The position numbers were made by a program, and so were the translations under genes. 64,000 nt of DNA from Bog-473 sp963850095. GTDB taxonomy: Bacteria; Actinomycetota; Acidimicrobiia; Acidimicrobiales; RAAP-2. Positions 25,714-35,351 of the stretch are shown here, one piece after another. Under the pieces are notes generated by a model. The model saw only the letters and a program-made list of their open reading frames with translations. It did no database searches and had not been told where the DNA came from. The stretch covers positions 248,001 through 312,000 of the forward strand of contig CAWKJX010000005.1 of NCBI GenBank assembly GCA_963850095.1, read 5' to 3'. Within the stretch, counting starts at the first letter, position 1. Each line of letters begins with the position of its first letter.

Positions 25714-26679
25714 ATGACCACGACACTGCGCGCCGAGTGCTTCGTCCCGGGCAACCACCTCATGGCGGGCCTCCTCGGCACCCGCGACGAGCACCTGCGC
25801 CAAATTGAGCAGGCCTTCCCCGACGAGCAGATCGCCGTGCAGGGCAACCGCATCTCGGTGGAGGGCCCGGCGGCCGAAGTGGTGGTGCGCCTCTTCGACG
25901 AGCTGATCCTCCTGATCCAGTCCGGCAAGGATCTCGATACGTCCACCCTGGCCCGGACCATCGACATGGTGCGCGAGGACATCCGGCCGAGCGAGGTGCT
26001 CCGCTCCGAGGTGGTGCGGGCGGCCGGCGGCAAGACGGTGCGCCCCAACACCGCCGGGCAGAAGCGTTACGTGGATGCCATATCCCAGAACGTGATCACG
26101 TTCGGCATCGGGCCCGCCGGGACGGGCAAGTCGTACCTGGCCGTGGCCCAAGCGGTCCACGCCCTGCAGTCGCGCCAGGTGGCGCGGATCATCCTCACGC
26201 GCCCGGCCGTCGAGGCGGGCGAGCGCCTCGGCTTCCTGCCGGGCGACCTCATGGCCAAGGTGGATCCTTACCTGCGCCCCCTCTACGACGCGCTCTATGA
26301 CCTGCTCGAGCCTGAGGGTGCGCAGCGCCTGCTCGATCGCGGCACGATCGAGGTGGCCCCACTCGCCTTCATGCGAGGACGGACGCTCAACAACTCGTTC
26401 ATCATTCTCGACGAGGCGCAGAACACGACGCCCGAGCAGATGAAGATGTTCCTGACCCGGATCGGTTTCGGCTCCAAATGCGTGGTGACCGGTGACGTGA
26501 CGCAGATCGACGTGCCGGGCGGGCGTTCGGGCCTGGTGGGCCTCGAGCCGGTGCTCGGCGGCATCGAAGACATCGCGTTCGTCCACCTGACCCGACGCGA
26601 CGTCGTCCGCCACAAAATCGTGGCCGACATCGTTGACGCCTACGAAGTGGCAGAAGGGCGGACGGGTCACACGCAGTGA
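25714..26679 (+). CDS. ybeZ: PhoH-like ATPase (YbeZ type)
   Basis: A 321-residue P-loop protein of the PhoH family, partner of the YbeY endoribonuclease. Walker A is GPAGTGKSYLA near residue 132, Walker B FIILDEAQN near 231, and RTLNNSF and LTRIGFGSKCVVTGDVTQID are conserved. A small KH-like N-terminal domain precedes the ATPase core. Its stop overlaps the ybeY start by four bases (GTGA), supporting coupled synthesis. Confidence 0.95.
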   Translation: MTTTLRAECFVPGNHLMAGLLGTRDEHLRQIEQAFPDEQIAVQGNRISVEGPAAEVVVRLFDELILLIQSGKDLDTSTLARTIDMVREDIRPSEVLRSEVVRAAGGKTVRPNTAGQKRYVDAISQNVITFGIGPAGTGKSYLAVAQAVHALQSRQVARIILTRPAVEAGERLGFLPGDLMAKVDPYLRPLYDALYDLLEPEGAQRLLDRGTIEVAPLAFMRGRTLNNSFIILDEAQNTTPEQMKMFLTRIGFGSKCVVTGDVTQIDVPGGRSGLVGLEPVLGGIEDIAFVHLTRRDVVRHKIVADIVDAYEVAEGRTGHTQ

Positions 26680-27185
26680 CCATCGACGTGTTCGCCGCCG
26701 ATGAGCAGCAGGCTCATCCGATGGACGTGGCTCGCTGGGCCGAGTTGGCGCGCCAGGTCCTCACGGCGCGAGGGGTAAAAGGGGAGACCGAGGTCTCGCT
26801 GCTCTTCGTGGATGAGGACGCCATGGCGGCGCTGAACGAGCAGTTCCTCGGCAAGAGCGGCCCCACCGACGTCCTCTCCTTTCCCATTGAGGACGAGCCG
26901 GGTCCCACGGGGCGCTCGCCGGATTTCGGGGGCACCGGGCCGGGCACCACCTCCGAGCAGGGAGTGTTGACGTTGCTGGGCGACGTCGTGGTCTGCCCCT
27001 CGGTGGCCGCCGTCAACGCGGTGGAGCACGACGTGAGCCTCGACGACGAGGTGGCGCTCCTCGTCGTGCACGGCCTGCTGCACCTGCTCGGGATGGATCA
27101 CGAAGCGGAGGCCGAGGCGGAGCGCATGGAGGCGCTGGAGCAAAAGCTGCTCGATCGCTTCTACCGGGTGGGCCGGCGGGCGTGA
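26676..27185 (+). CDS. ybeY: Endoribonuclease YbeY (rRNA maturation factor)
   Basis: A 169-residue metalloprotein acting in 16S rRNA 3' maturation and ribosome quality control. The zinc-binding HGLLHLLGMDH signature is near residue 131, and the upstream TDVLSFP motif is present. The stretch of about 20 residues before the LLGDVV strand is Gly/Pro-rich and longer than usual. The GTG start overlaps ybeZ. Confidence 0.95.
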   Translation: MTIDVFAADEQQAHPMDVARWAELARQVLTARGVKGETEVSLLFVDEDAMAALNEQFLGKSGPTDVLSFPIEDEPGPTGRSPDFGGTGPGTTSEQGVLTLLGDVVVCPSVAAVNAVEHDVSLDDEVALLVVHGLLHLLGMDHEAEAEAERMEALEQKLLDRFYRVGRRA

Positions 27186-27222
27186 GCGACCCTGACCCTC
27201 CTGCTGGCCGCATCGGGCTTCC

Positions 27223-28530
27223 ATGCCGAGGACGCCATCCTCGTCGTCGTCATCGCGCCTGCTCCTGGCCGGATCGGGCGTGCTGGCCATGGCCGAGACC
27301 AGCCTCGTGCGCATGAACCGCATAAAGGCCAAATCACTGGTCGACGAGAAGAAGCGCGGGGCCCGCCAGCTGGCGCGCCTGGTCGAGAACCCGGCCAGGT
27401 TCCTCAACCCCATATTGCTGTTGGTGCTGATCTGCCAGCTCGTCTCCGCCACTCTGGTCGGGATTGTGGCCGAGCACCTCTTCGGCGCGCTCGGTGTGCT
27501 GCTCGGCATCGTCTTCGAAATCGTCGTGATCTTCGTCTTCTTCGAGGCCGTACCCAAGAACTGGGCCGTGCAGCACTCGGACCGGGCCGCCCTGCTCAGT
27601 GCGCCGATCGTGAGCACGCTGATCCGCTTCCCGCCCATCCGCTGGCTCTCGGCGCTGCTGATCGGGCTGGCCAACCGCATCATCGGCGCCACCGGCGACA
27701 ACCAGGAGGGCATCCACCAGACCTACATCACCGACTCGGAACTGAAGGCCATGGCGGACGTCGCCCACGAAGAGAACGTGATCGAGAAGGATGAGCGCAC
27801 CTTCATCCACTCCATCATCGACTTCGGCGACACGGTGGCGCGCGAGGTCATGACACCGCGTCCGGACATGATCACGGTCGAGGGCGAGGTCACGGTGCGC
27901 GACGCGTTGGAGGCGGCGCTGGCCGCCGGGTACAGCCGCATCCCGGTGGAGGGCGAGGGTATCGACGACATCATCGGCATCGCCTACACCAAGGATCTGG
28001 TGCGGGCCGAACGCGTGGGCAAAGCGGCACAGATGGTGCGGGACAGCGTGCGCCCGGCGAAGTTCATCCCCGAGTCCAAGGAGGTCTCCGACCTCCTGCG
28101 CGAAATGCAGGAGGAGAAGTTCCACATGGCGGTGGTGGTGGACGAGTACGGCGGGACGGCCGGCCTCATCACGCTCGAGGACTTGTTGGAGGAGCTGGTG
28201 GGCGACATCGTCGACGAATTCGACGTGGAGGAGCCGACGGTCCAGCGCTTCAAGGACGGTTCGGTGCTCGTCAGTGCGCTGTACTCGGTCGACGACGCCG
28301 ACGACCTGCTCGGGGCCGAGCTGCCGCACGGGCCCTGGGACACGGTGGGCGGCCTCATGCTCGACCTGGTGGGGCGGGTACCCGACAAGGGTGATTCCGT
28401 GGAGGTCGACGGTTTCCGGCTCACCGCCGTCGACGTGCGGGGCCGGCGGATCGAGCGGGTCCGGATTGAGCCGACCGGCAGGGCCGAGGACTTCGACGGC
28501 GAGGGCGACGTCTCGGCCAACGGGCACTAG
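27223..28530 (+). CDS. CNNM/CorC-type transporter (DUF21-CBS-CorC_HlyC), N-terminus uncertain
   Basis: A membrane protein of at least 435 residues: DUF21 transmembrane domain (about 1-150), two CBS repeats (MTPRPDMITVEGEVTVRDAL and FIPESKEVSDLLREMQEEKFHMAVVVDEYGGTAGLITLEDLL), and a C-terminal CorC_HlyC domain. It is likely involved in magnesium/cobalt efflux or resistance. The natural N-terminal helix (LLLAASGFHAEDAILVVVIALLLAG) can be read from about 27198, but in the other frame; one extra C near 27258 would explain this. The ATG at 27223 gives an unnatural Ser-rich start. The gene lies in the ybeZ-ybeY-era cluster, as in many actinobacteria. Confidence 0.88.
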   Translation: MPRTPSSSSSSRLLLAGSGVLAMAETSLVRMNRIKAKSLVDEKKRGARQLARLVENPARFLNPILLLVLICQLVSATLVGIVAEHLFGALGVLLGIVFEIVVIFVFFEAVPKNWAVQHSDRAALLSAPIVSTLIRFPPIRWLSALLIGLANRIIGATGDNQEGIHQTYITDSELKAMADVAHEENVIEKDERTFIHSIIDFGDTVAREVMTPRPDMITVEGEVTVRDALEAALAAGYSRIPVEGEGIDDIIGIAYTKDLVRAERVGKAAQMVRDSVRPAKFIPESKEVSDLLREMQEEKFHMAVVVDEYGGTAGLITLEDLLEELVGDIVDEFDVEEPTVQRFKDGSVLVSALYSVDDADDLLGAELPHGPWDTVGGLMLDLVGRVPDKGDSVEVDGFRLTAVDVRGRRIERVRIEPTGRAEDFDGEGDVSANGH

Positions 28531-28538
28531 GCGCAGCC

Positions 28539-29465
28539 GTGCGGTCGGGCTTCGTGGCCGTGGTCGGCCGGCCCAACGTCGGCAAGTCGACGCTGGTCAA
28601 CCGCATGGTGGGTACGAAGGTGGCCATCACCTCGTCGCGTCCGAACACGACGCGGCACCGCATACTGGGCGTGCTGCACGACACGGAGGCGGACGCGCAG
28701 GTGGTGTTCGTCGACACCCCGGGCATCCATCGTCCGAAGAGCACGCTCGGCTCCCGCCTCAACGAGACGGCGACCAGCGCGCTCGGTGACGTCGATCTGA
28801 TTCTGGTGATCGTCGACGCCACCGGGGCTGTCGGCCCGGGCGACCGCACGGTGCTCGAGCGTTCGGTGCGCGAACTGCAGCGGGCCGCATCGGCCGTGCC
28901 CGATGACCCCGAGGAAGCGGCGGACGGACCCCGCGGCCTCCTGGTGGTGGTGAACAAGGTCGATCGGGCCCGGCCGACGCAGGTGCTCGAGCGGTTGGCC
29001 GAGGCGAAGGAGGCGGTGGACGCGTTGGGGGAGCTGCCCGACGTCGAGTATTTCGCGGTCTCGGCCCGTACGGGCAAGGGAGTGCCCGAGCTGACCGACT
29101 TCGTCATCGAACGCCTGGACGAGGGGCCACCGTTCTTCCCCGACGACGTCGTCACCGATACACCCGAGGCACTCTGGGTGGCCGAGCTCGTGCGCGAGCA
29201 GTTGCTGGCCAAGACGCGCGATGAGCTGCCCCATGCCATCACCTGCCGGGTGACCGAGTGGGAGGGGCCGTTCATACGCGTCGAGATCATCGTCGAGCGC
29301 GACTCGCAAAAGGCCATCGTCATCGGCAAGGACGGCGAGGTGCTCAAGGCCGTTGGCATCGCCGCCCGGGAGGCCCTGCCCGAGGGCACCTATCTCGAGC
29401 TGCACGTCAAGGTGGAGAAACACTGGCAGAACCGGGCCGAAATGCTCGACCGGCTCGGCTATTGA
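28539..29465 (+). CDS. era: GTPase Era
   Basis: A 308-residue ribosome-assembly GTPase that binds the 3' end of 16S rRNA. G1 is GRPNVGKST near residue 10, G2 TTRHRILG, G3 DTPGIHRPK, G4 NKVD near 145, and the C-terminal KH domain carries VIGKDGEVLK. The start is GTG. It follows the CNNM gene by 8 bases and should share its transcript. It ends 64 bases before the repeated operator region. Confidence 0.97.
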   Translation: MRSGFVAVVGRPNVGKSTLVNRMVGTKVAITSSRPNTTRHRILGVLHDTEADAQVVFVDTPGIHRPKSTLGSRLNETATSALGDVDLILVIVDATGAVGPGDRTVLERSVRELQRAASAVPDDPEEAADGPRGLLVVVNKVDRARPTQVLERLAEAKEAVDALGELPDVEYFAVSARTGKGVPELTDFVIERLDEGPPFFPDDVVTDTPEALWVAELVREQLLAKTRDELPHAITCRVTEWEGPFIRVEIIVERDSQKAIVIGKDGEVLKAVGIAAREALPEGTYLELHVKVEKHWQNRAEMLDRLGY

Positions 29466-29529
29466 GGAGCGGGGGGCCGGTCGGTCCGCTCCCAACACGG
29501 GGGCCACCGGGGGTGTGGGCACCACCGAG

Positions 29530-29581
29530 TTGAAAACGCTAAACCCGGGCGTTAATACTAAACGCGGACGTTAAGCGTTTT
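29530..29581 (+). promoter_or_regulatory. Sigma-70-like promoter overlapped by two tandem 17-bp operators
   Basis: TTGAAA (29530-29535), 17 bases, then TAATAC (29553-29558) form a good promoter. Two copies of a 17-bp site, CTAAAC-N5-CGTTAA, lie at 29539-29555 and 29558-29574, 19 bp apart, and cover the spacer and the -10. Each is an imperfect palindrome (TAAAC-N6-GTTAA), and the block is flanked by AAAACGCT and AGCGTTTT. It could also fold as a hairpin with a T-run after era, so a terminator role is possible too. Confidence 0.7.
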
Positions 29582-29700
29582 TGAAAAGGCGGGTCCCGCC
29601 CCGAGCCCCCAGCGCCAGCGCCCAACGTCCGACCCCAGACCGCAACCCCAGCCCCAGGCCCGCTGAGCACTCGGGCCGACACTGCGAACGGACGACGTAC

Positions 29701-30111
29701 ATGACGACATCGAGCCAACGACAGAAGGTCGACCCCACGAAGTTCGTCGTCGGGCGTCCTCACCCTCCGTCACTCACCGAGGTGGCAGACGACGAGACGC
29801 TCGGACGCGTCTTCAAGGCGCTCGACAACGAGGTCCGTCGCGGCATTTTGGGGGCGGTGCACGATTCGCCCCGGGGGCTGCGATCGAGTCACATCGCGGA
29901 CCGCTTCGACATCCCCTGGCAGGGGGTGTCGCGCCATCTGCGGCTCTTGACCGAGGCCGGCCTCTTGCGATGCGAGGTCATCCCGAACGGGCGGATCTAC
30001 TTCGTCGAGAGCGACATGTTGCGCGTGGCGGCGCAATGGATGAGGCGGGTGGCGACGCCCGGCGTCCCGAGCAACGACGGCAAGGTGACCCACCACTACG
30101 AGGACTCGTAG
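29701..30111 (+). CDS. ArsR-type winged-helix transcriptional regulator
   Basis: A 136-residue protein with an ArsR-like winged helix: LGRVFKALDNEVRRGILGAVHDSP, then SSHIADRFDIPWQGVSRHLRLLTEAGLL as the helix-turn-helix, and CEVIPNGRIYFVES as the wing. No metal-binding cysteine pair is seen, so it is unlikely to be a classical metal sensor. It stands alone between era and dinG. The tandem operator at 29539-29574 is upstream of it and is probably its own binding site. The ATG at 29701 is used; the frame is open back to a TTG at 29581. Confidence 0.8.
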   Translation: MTTSSQRQKVDPTKFVVGRPHPPSLTEVADDETLGRVFKALDNEVRRGILGAVHDSPRGLRSSHIADRFDIPWQGVSRHLRLLTEAGLLRCEVIPNGRIYFVESDMLRVAAQWMRRVATPGVPSNDGKVTHHYEDS

Positions 30112-30142
30112 CGCCGCCGCGCCAACCGGTCCCCGCCGATGC

Positions 30143-32300
30143 TCAGGACTCGGCGGGGTCCCCTTCGAGCGCCCGCCGCAGGAACGACTCCACCTCGGCC
30201 GGGTCCACCGAGCGGCGCATGGGCGGCAGCGCCGCCAGCAGCACCTGGCGGTAGGAGGCCGTGGCCAGGCGGGGGTCGAGCACGGCCACCACGCCCTTGT
30301 CGTCGGCCGTGCGGATGAGCCGGCCGGCGCCCTGGGCCAACAGCGTCGCCGCCCGTGGCAGGTCGACCAGCGAAAAGGCATTGCTGCCGGCGCGGTCGCG
30401 CCGCGCCCCCAACAGCGGGTCGTCGGGCCGCGGGAAAGGGAGCCGGTCGATGGCCACCAGCGACAGCGCCCGCCCGGGGATGTCGACGCCCTGCCAGAAG
30501 CCGAGCGTGGCGAAGAGGCAGGAGGTCTCGTCTCGAGCGAACTCCTCGAGCAGACGACCCTTCGGCAGCTCACCCTGCAGCAGGAGCCGGTAGGGCAGCT
30601 CGCCGGCCAACGCCACCGCGGCCGCCTCGGTGGCCCGGCGGCTGGTGAAGAGGGCCAGCGTCCGCCCGCCCGCCGCCTCAATGAGCTGCGCCAGCTCCTC
30701 GTGCAACGCTTCTTCGGCCCCCTCGGATCGGCGGTCGGGCAGGTGCCGCGCCACGTAGAGCAGATGCGTGCGAGCGGTAGTCGAACGGGCTGCCGACGTT
30801 GAGCTCTTCGGTGGCGAAGCCGTCGAGCCCGACGCGTTCGACCAGGCGGGGCGGGATGGTGGCGCTGGTCAGCACCGAGGTCACCTCGCCCCAGAGGAGC
30901 CCCGAGAGGGCCGGGCCGACGTCGATGGGGGAGAGGCGCAGGCGCGCGTTGCGCCGCGTGCCGTCGACCCAGGCCACCTCGCCGTCGGTCCGCGACACCA
31001 GGCGGTGCAGGTCCTCGGCCAAGTGGGCGGCGGCGGTGACGGCGCGCGTCTTGCGGCTGCCGCGGTCGAGGTCCTCGGCGGCGTCGCCCAGGAGCGAGCT
31101 CTGCGAACCGCTCCGCCGCAAGGCGTCGGTCAGCCGGCGCGCCAGGTCGGCCGAGCGCACCAGCACCTCGGCCAGCTCGCGGTCGTCGGCCGAGGGCGCA
31201 GACCGGTCGTCGAGCACCCGCGTGCCGACGCGGTCGCTGACCAGTGCGCCCAGCCGCTCGCCCAGGGTGCCCAGCGTCTCTGTGGCCTCGGCGTGCCGCT
31301 CCTCCACCAGCGGGCGCGCCGCCGTCACCAGGGCGCGGAAACGGCCCGACGTCACCTCGACGCCGAGGCTCGCGGTCATGACCTCCTCGAGCTGGTGGGC
31401 CTCGTCGAACACCACCACGTCGTGCTCGGGCAGCACGGCGCGCCCGCTGGCCAAATGCGCGCCGTAGAGGTGGGTGTTGACCACGACGACGTCGGCCATG
31501 GTCGCTCGCTCGCGGGCCGCTTCGGCGAAGCAGCTGCCGCCCGAGGGGCAGTTGAAGGCACCGGGACACTCGCGCGGCCCGACGCTCAGCATGTTCCAGG
31601 CCCGGTCGGACGGCTCGAAGCTGAGGTCCCCCCGGTCGCCCGTCTTCGAGGTCTGCGACCACGCCACCAGCTGGCGGACCTGCTCGACGACCCCTTCGGG
31701 CGGAGCGGCCCGCCCCTCCTCGCCGTCGGGGTCGGCCTCGCCGCCCTCGGCACCGCCCCGGGGCTCGTCGGGTGCGGCGCGCTGGTCGCCGAGCTCGGCC
31801 TGCACCCCACTCAGCCCCACCTCGGCCACCCGTTGGCGGCAGATGTAATTGCTGCGCCCCTTCAGCACGGCGTAATCGAGCGGGGCCGCCAGGCCCAGCC
31901 CGGCCTCGAGCAGCGGCAGGTCCTTCTCGGCCAGCTGGTCCTGCAGGGCCTTGGTCGCCGTGGCCACCACGACCTTCTTCTCGCTCAGCACCGCCGGCAC
32001 GAGATACGCCAGCGACTTGCCGGTCCCCGTGCCCGCCTGCACGGCCAGGTGGGTCCCCGTCACCAGCGCCTCGGCCACCGCCCGGCACATCTCCTGCTGC
32101 TCGGGGCGGTGCTCGCCGCCGGCCATGTGGGCGGTGATTTTGTCGAGCCCCGCCACGGCGTCGTCGCCGGCCTGCCGGGCGTCGCCCGCAGAGGCGCCCG
32201 GCGACTCGAAGGCGTCGATGTCGTCGAACCCGTCGGGATCGTCGAACCCGTCGTCCTGCCCCGGCACGACCTCGGGACCCGGGTCCCACGACTCCACCAT
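30143..32300 (-). CDS. dinG: DinG-type ATP-dependent DNA helicase (single-base frameshift)
   Basis: An XPD/DinG-family superfamily 2 helicase of about 718 residues, read in two frames that join near 30764, where one extra base separates NVGSPFDYRSHA from the frame encoding ARHLPDRRSEGAEEALHEEL. Walker A is VQAGTGTGKSLAY; the DEAH box is VVFDEAHQLEEV. Cysteines around NYICRQR and RECPGAFNCPSGGSCF would bind the 4Fe-4S cluster. The last motif QGAGRLIRTADDKG is intact. The acidic N-terminus begins at the ATG at 32300. It probably unwinds recombination intermediates or R-loops in repair. Confidence 0.9.
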
Positions 32301-32449
32301 CACCCGATCATGCCCTTCGCCCGTGACCGGCACGCGCCGATGCCCGCTCATGTGGGAGAACGGTCGCCGCCCCCACGCCGAGGCGCATGTCCTGCCCGGA
32401 CCCGGGCGCCGGACCGCTCCGGCCCCCGGGCCCGGCCCCGGCCCCGGTG

Positions 32450-33128
32450 TCAGTGCACCCGGGACGTCACGTCGACCACCACTTCGTTCGACAGGTCCTT
32501 GAAGGCCTGCTCGCCGAAGCTGGTCCACATCTCCACCGCCGGTGGCGGCATGTGCTCGAGCATGGCGGTCCGCTGTCCGTCGTTCATGCGCTCGCGGATC
32601 AGGCCGAGGATCAGCCAGATCTTGTCCCCCTCGAAGGCGGCCATGCCGTGCCCGGGCAGCGCCCCCCACTCCTCGGCCGAGAGGTACTCCGCGGCCAGCG
32701 GCAGCGCATTGGTCTCCTCGTTCGTGAGGTGGAGCTCCAGGTGCGTGCCGAGCGCGACCAGGCTCTCCTGCGTGGCCTGCTGCCCTTGCGGCGCCACCGC
32801 CCGGCCAGGCGGCCAACGAGTCGCGCGCCGAGCCCAACAGGTCCAGTGCCTCCTGGTGCTGCTCGTCCAGTTCGTCGATCAGCGCGTCCGCGCCCTCGCA
32901 CCGGTCGAGCAGGAGCGGGAAGACGAGCTTCTCCTCGCCGTCGTGGTGCGCCTCGAGGAACGAGAGGATGTTCTCGTAGTAATTGGCGATCAGTGCGACC
33001 CGCGCCGGATCGTCCGCGGCGACGCCGCCGACGAGAACGGGCGCCGCACCCAGCGTGTCGCGGAATACACCGTGCACGGCGTACATGTCGTTCACGTCGG
33101 GACGTGGTGCTGCAGTGGTATCGGCCAT
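32450..33128 (-). CDS. Hemerythrin-like HHE domain protein (single-base frameshift)
   Basis: About 225 residues with a four-helix HHE cation-binding pattern: YAVHGVFRDTLG, EAHHDGEEKLVFPLL, ELDEQHQEAL, then, in the shifted frame, HLELHLTNEETNALPLAAEYL. The His/Glu spacing fits a di-iron site. Removing one base near 32800 joins SLAAWPG to VAPQGQQATQESL. Such proteins in actinobacteria are linked to oxygen, nitric oxide or redox sensing, but nothing here proves a role. It is divergent from uppS. Confidence 0.85.
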
Positions 33129-33259
33129 GGGCCCCTCCTCGCTGGTTGCATCCCCCAGGCTTCCCAGACCCCGGCGCCGACACCTTACCGCGGGGGTGCG
33201 ACCACCCCGGACGCTCCCGCCGGGGGCCGGCCGGCATCAGCGATGTAGGTTCACCCCTA

Positions 33260-34012
33260 GTGACCTCGGCCATTTCCGAGCCTCCGCCCGACCCCGTCCC
33301 GCCGGAGCTCGACCGCGGGCGCGTTCCCGTCCACGTCGCCTGCGTGATGGACGGGAACGGCCGCTGGGCCAGCGCACGCGGGCTGCCACGGACCGAGGGG
33401 CACGCCGCCGGCGAGGTCGCGCTGCTCGATGTCGTCAACGGCGCCCTCGAGATCGGCATCAAGTGGATCACCCTCTACGCCTTCTCGACCGAGAATTGGC
33501 GGCGCCCCCCGGACGAAGTGCGCTACCTCATGAACTTCAACCAGTCGCTGCTCATGCGCCGACGCGACGAGTTGAACGACAAGGGCGTGCAGATCCGCTT
33601 CGCCGGCCGGCGCGACTGGCGCGTGCCGCGCCGGGTGCTCAGGCGCATGGACGAGTCGATTGAGCTGACCAAGCACAACACGCGCATGGTCATGACGATG
33701 GCGTTCAACTACGGCGGCCGGGCCGAGATCATCGATGCCGTCAGGGCCATCGCGGTCGCGGGCATCCCCGCCTCCAAAATCGACGAGAAGACGATCCGCC
33801 GGCACCTCTACTTCCCCGACATGCCCGACCCCGACCTCGTCATCCGCACGTCGGGCGAGACCCGCATTTCGAACTTCCTGCTGTGGGAGATCGCCTATTC
33901 GGAGTTGGTGTTCCCCGAGACGCTGTGGCCCGACATGCGCCGCCGCCACCTCTACGAGGCGGTGATCGAGTTCCAGCAGCGGGTGCGCAGGTTCGGGTCG
34001 CTCGGTTCCTGA
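33260..34012 (+). CDS. uppS: Polyprenyl diphosphate synthase (UppS-like)
   Basis: A 250-residue cis-prenyltransferase that makes the lipid carrier diphosphate for cell-wall synthesis. Conserved parts are VACVMDGNGRWA (catalytic Asp), TLYAFSTENWRRP, MTMAFNYGGRAEI and DLVIRTSGETRISNFLLWEIAYSEL. Actinobacteria often have two such enzymes (C50 and C15 products); sequence alone does not say which. The GTG at 33260 is preceded at 8 bases by TAGGTT. Confidence 0.95.
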   Translation: MTSAISEPPPDPVPPELDRGRVPVHVACVMDGNGRWASARGLPRTEGHAAGEVALLDVVNGALEIGIKWITLYAFSTENWRRPPDEVRYLMNFNQSLLMRRRDELNDKGVQIRFAGRRDWRVPRRVLRRMDESIELTKHNTRMVMTMAFNYGGRAEIIDAVRAIAVAGIPASKIDEKTIRRHLYFPDMPDPDLVIRTSGETRISNFLLWEIAYSELVFPETLWPDMRRRHLYEAVIEFQQRVRRFGSLGS

Positions 34013-34169
34013 CCGGTCACGCCCATCGGCCGGTCCACCAGCCCAATCCGGCCCCCATCCGGCCCCCGTCTCGTCCCCCGCAGGCCCCCGTCGGGCCGCC
34101 TTCGGGCCACCGTCGATCCCACCGGCGCTGACCCGACCCGCCCCGCCCAGCTGCGAGACTGAGAGGGCC

Positions 34170-34589
34170 ATGTCCGTCACCCGGATCGCCCTGATCGCCG
34201 GGATCGCCTTCCTGGGCGCCTTCGTCGTGGTGGCCGCGTTCGCCCTGCACGCCGGCGTCGTCGTCGTGGTCGCCGTCGTCATCGCCGGCCTGGTGGGCGC
34301 CGGCAACCTGCTCTACGGGCGCCACTCGCATGGTGCGGCGGCCGTGGCCCGCAGCCGCGAGGCCCAGGAGGCGCACGACCGGGCGGCCGACCTGGCCAAC
34401 GACGCCCGGCGGGCCACCACCGTGGCCGCCCGTCGGGGCGAGCGCTACTGCCCGCTCGACCCGGCCTATCGGACCCCGGCCCCGCCGCCGGCCCAGGCCA
34501 GACCCAGGCCGACGCCGACGCAGGGGCCAGCAGCCGCAGCCGGTGCCGACGCCGATGCCGGCCGAGCCGATGAGCCGATGAGCCGATGA
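34170..34589 (+). CDS. Small membrane protein with Pro/Ala-rich tail, unknown
   Basis: A 139-residue protein with two adjacent hydrophobic helices (about residues 5-25 and 29-48), a charged helical segment (AAAVARSREAQEAHDRAADLAND) and a Pro/Ala-rich tail. I do not recognise a family. Its 3' end runs into the CCGATGAG tandem repeat, and its stop codon is formed by that repeat, so the final residues depend on the repeat number. Confidence 0.6.
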   Translation: MSVTRIALIAGIAFLGAFVVVAAFALHAGVVVVVAVVIAGLVGAGNLLYGRHSHGAAAVARSREAQEAHDRAADLANDARRATTVAARRGERYCPLDPAYRTPAPPPAQARPRPTPTQGPAAAAGADADAGRADEPMSR

Positions 34590-34614
34590 GCCGATGAGCC
34601 GATGAGCCGATGAG
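34567..34614 (+). repeat. recO: Six tandem CCGATGAG units spanning the recO start
   Basis: Six perfect 8-bp units. Each contains ATGA, that is, a start overlapping a stop. The upstream gene terminates in the third unit and recO starts in the last (ATG at 34610). Because 8 is not a multiple of 3, a change in copy number shifts frames. Confidence 0.9.
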
Positions 34615-35344
34615 CCTGTTCCGCGACTGCGGCGTCGTCCTGCGCACCTATCGCCTGGGTGAGGCCGACCGCATCGTCGTCTTCCTGACCGAGCGCCACG
34701 GCAAGGTGCGGGCCGTCGCCAAGGGCGTGCGCAAGACCACGTCGAAGTTCGGGGCCCGCCTGGAGCCGCTCACCCACGTGGACCTGCTGTTGTGGCAGGG
34801 CCGCTCGGACCTCGACATCGTCAACCAGGTCGAGGTGCTCAATGCGTTCCGCACCATCCGCGAGGACCTGGCCCGTGTGCCCCGGGGCATCGCCCTGCTC
34901 GAGGTGTCCGACCAGCTGGCCCAGGAGCGCCACCCCGACCCCCGCCTCTACGCCATGCTGGTGGGCGCTCTGCGCGCCCTGGCCGACCCGGCGTCGGACC
35001 CCACGCTGCTCGCGCCGTCGTTCTTCTTGAAGGCGCTCGTCCTCGAAGGCGCCGGCCCCGTGCTCGATGCCTGTGCCGTCTGCGGCGAACCCGACGGCGC
35101 CGTGGAACTGGTCGCCTTCGACCTGGTGGCCGGCGGCGCGCTGTGCCGGGCGCACCGCAGCGGGCGCCCCATGAGCCCCGACGGCCTGGTGCTGTTGCGG
35201 CGCATCCTCGGGGGCGACCTGGCCGCCGTGCTGAAGGGCGAGCGCCCGTCGGCGGCCGACGAGGTGGCGGAGCTGGCCACCGGGGCCATGGAGGCCCACC
35301 TCGATCGGCGCATCCGCTCGGTGCGCTCGTCCGTCGGCCTTTGA
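34610..35344 (+). CDS. recO: DNA repair protein RecO
   Basis: A 244-residue protein that anneals single strands and loads RecA with RecR. It has an N-terminal OB fold (GVVLRTYRLGEADRIVVFLTERHGKVRAVAKGVRKTTSKFG, positions 8-48) and a zinc region reading CAVCG with a later CRAH. Length is usual. The ATG is the last of six supplied by the CCGATGAG repeat; earlier in-frame ones stop at once. Confidence 0.95.
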   Translation: MSLFRDCGVVLRTYRLGEADRIVVFLTERHGKVRAVAKGVRKTTSKFGARLEPLTHVDLLLWQGRSDLDIVNQVEVLNAFRTIREDLARVPRGIALLEVSDQLAQERHPDPRLYAMLVGALRALADPASDPTLLAPSFFLKALVLEGAGPVLDACAVCGEPDGAVELVAFDLVAGGALCRAHRSGRPMSPDGLVLLRRILGGDLAAVLKGERPSAADEVAELATGAMEAHLDRRIRSVRSSVGL

Positions 35345-35351
35345 GACGCCC

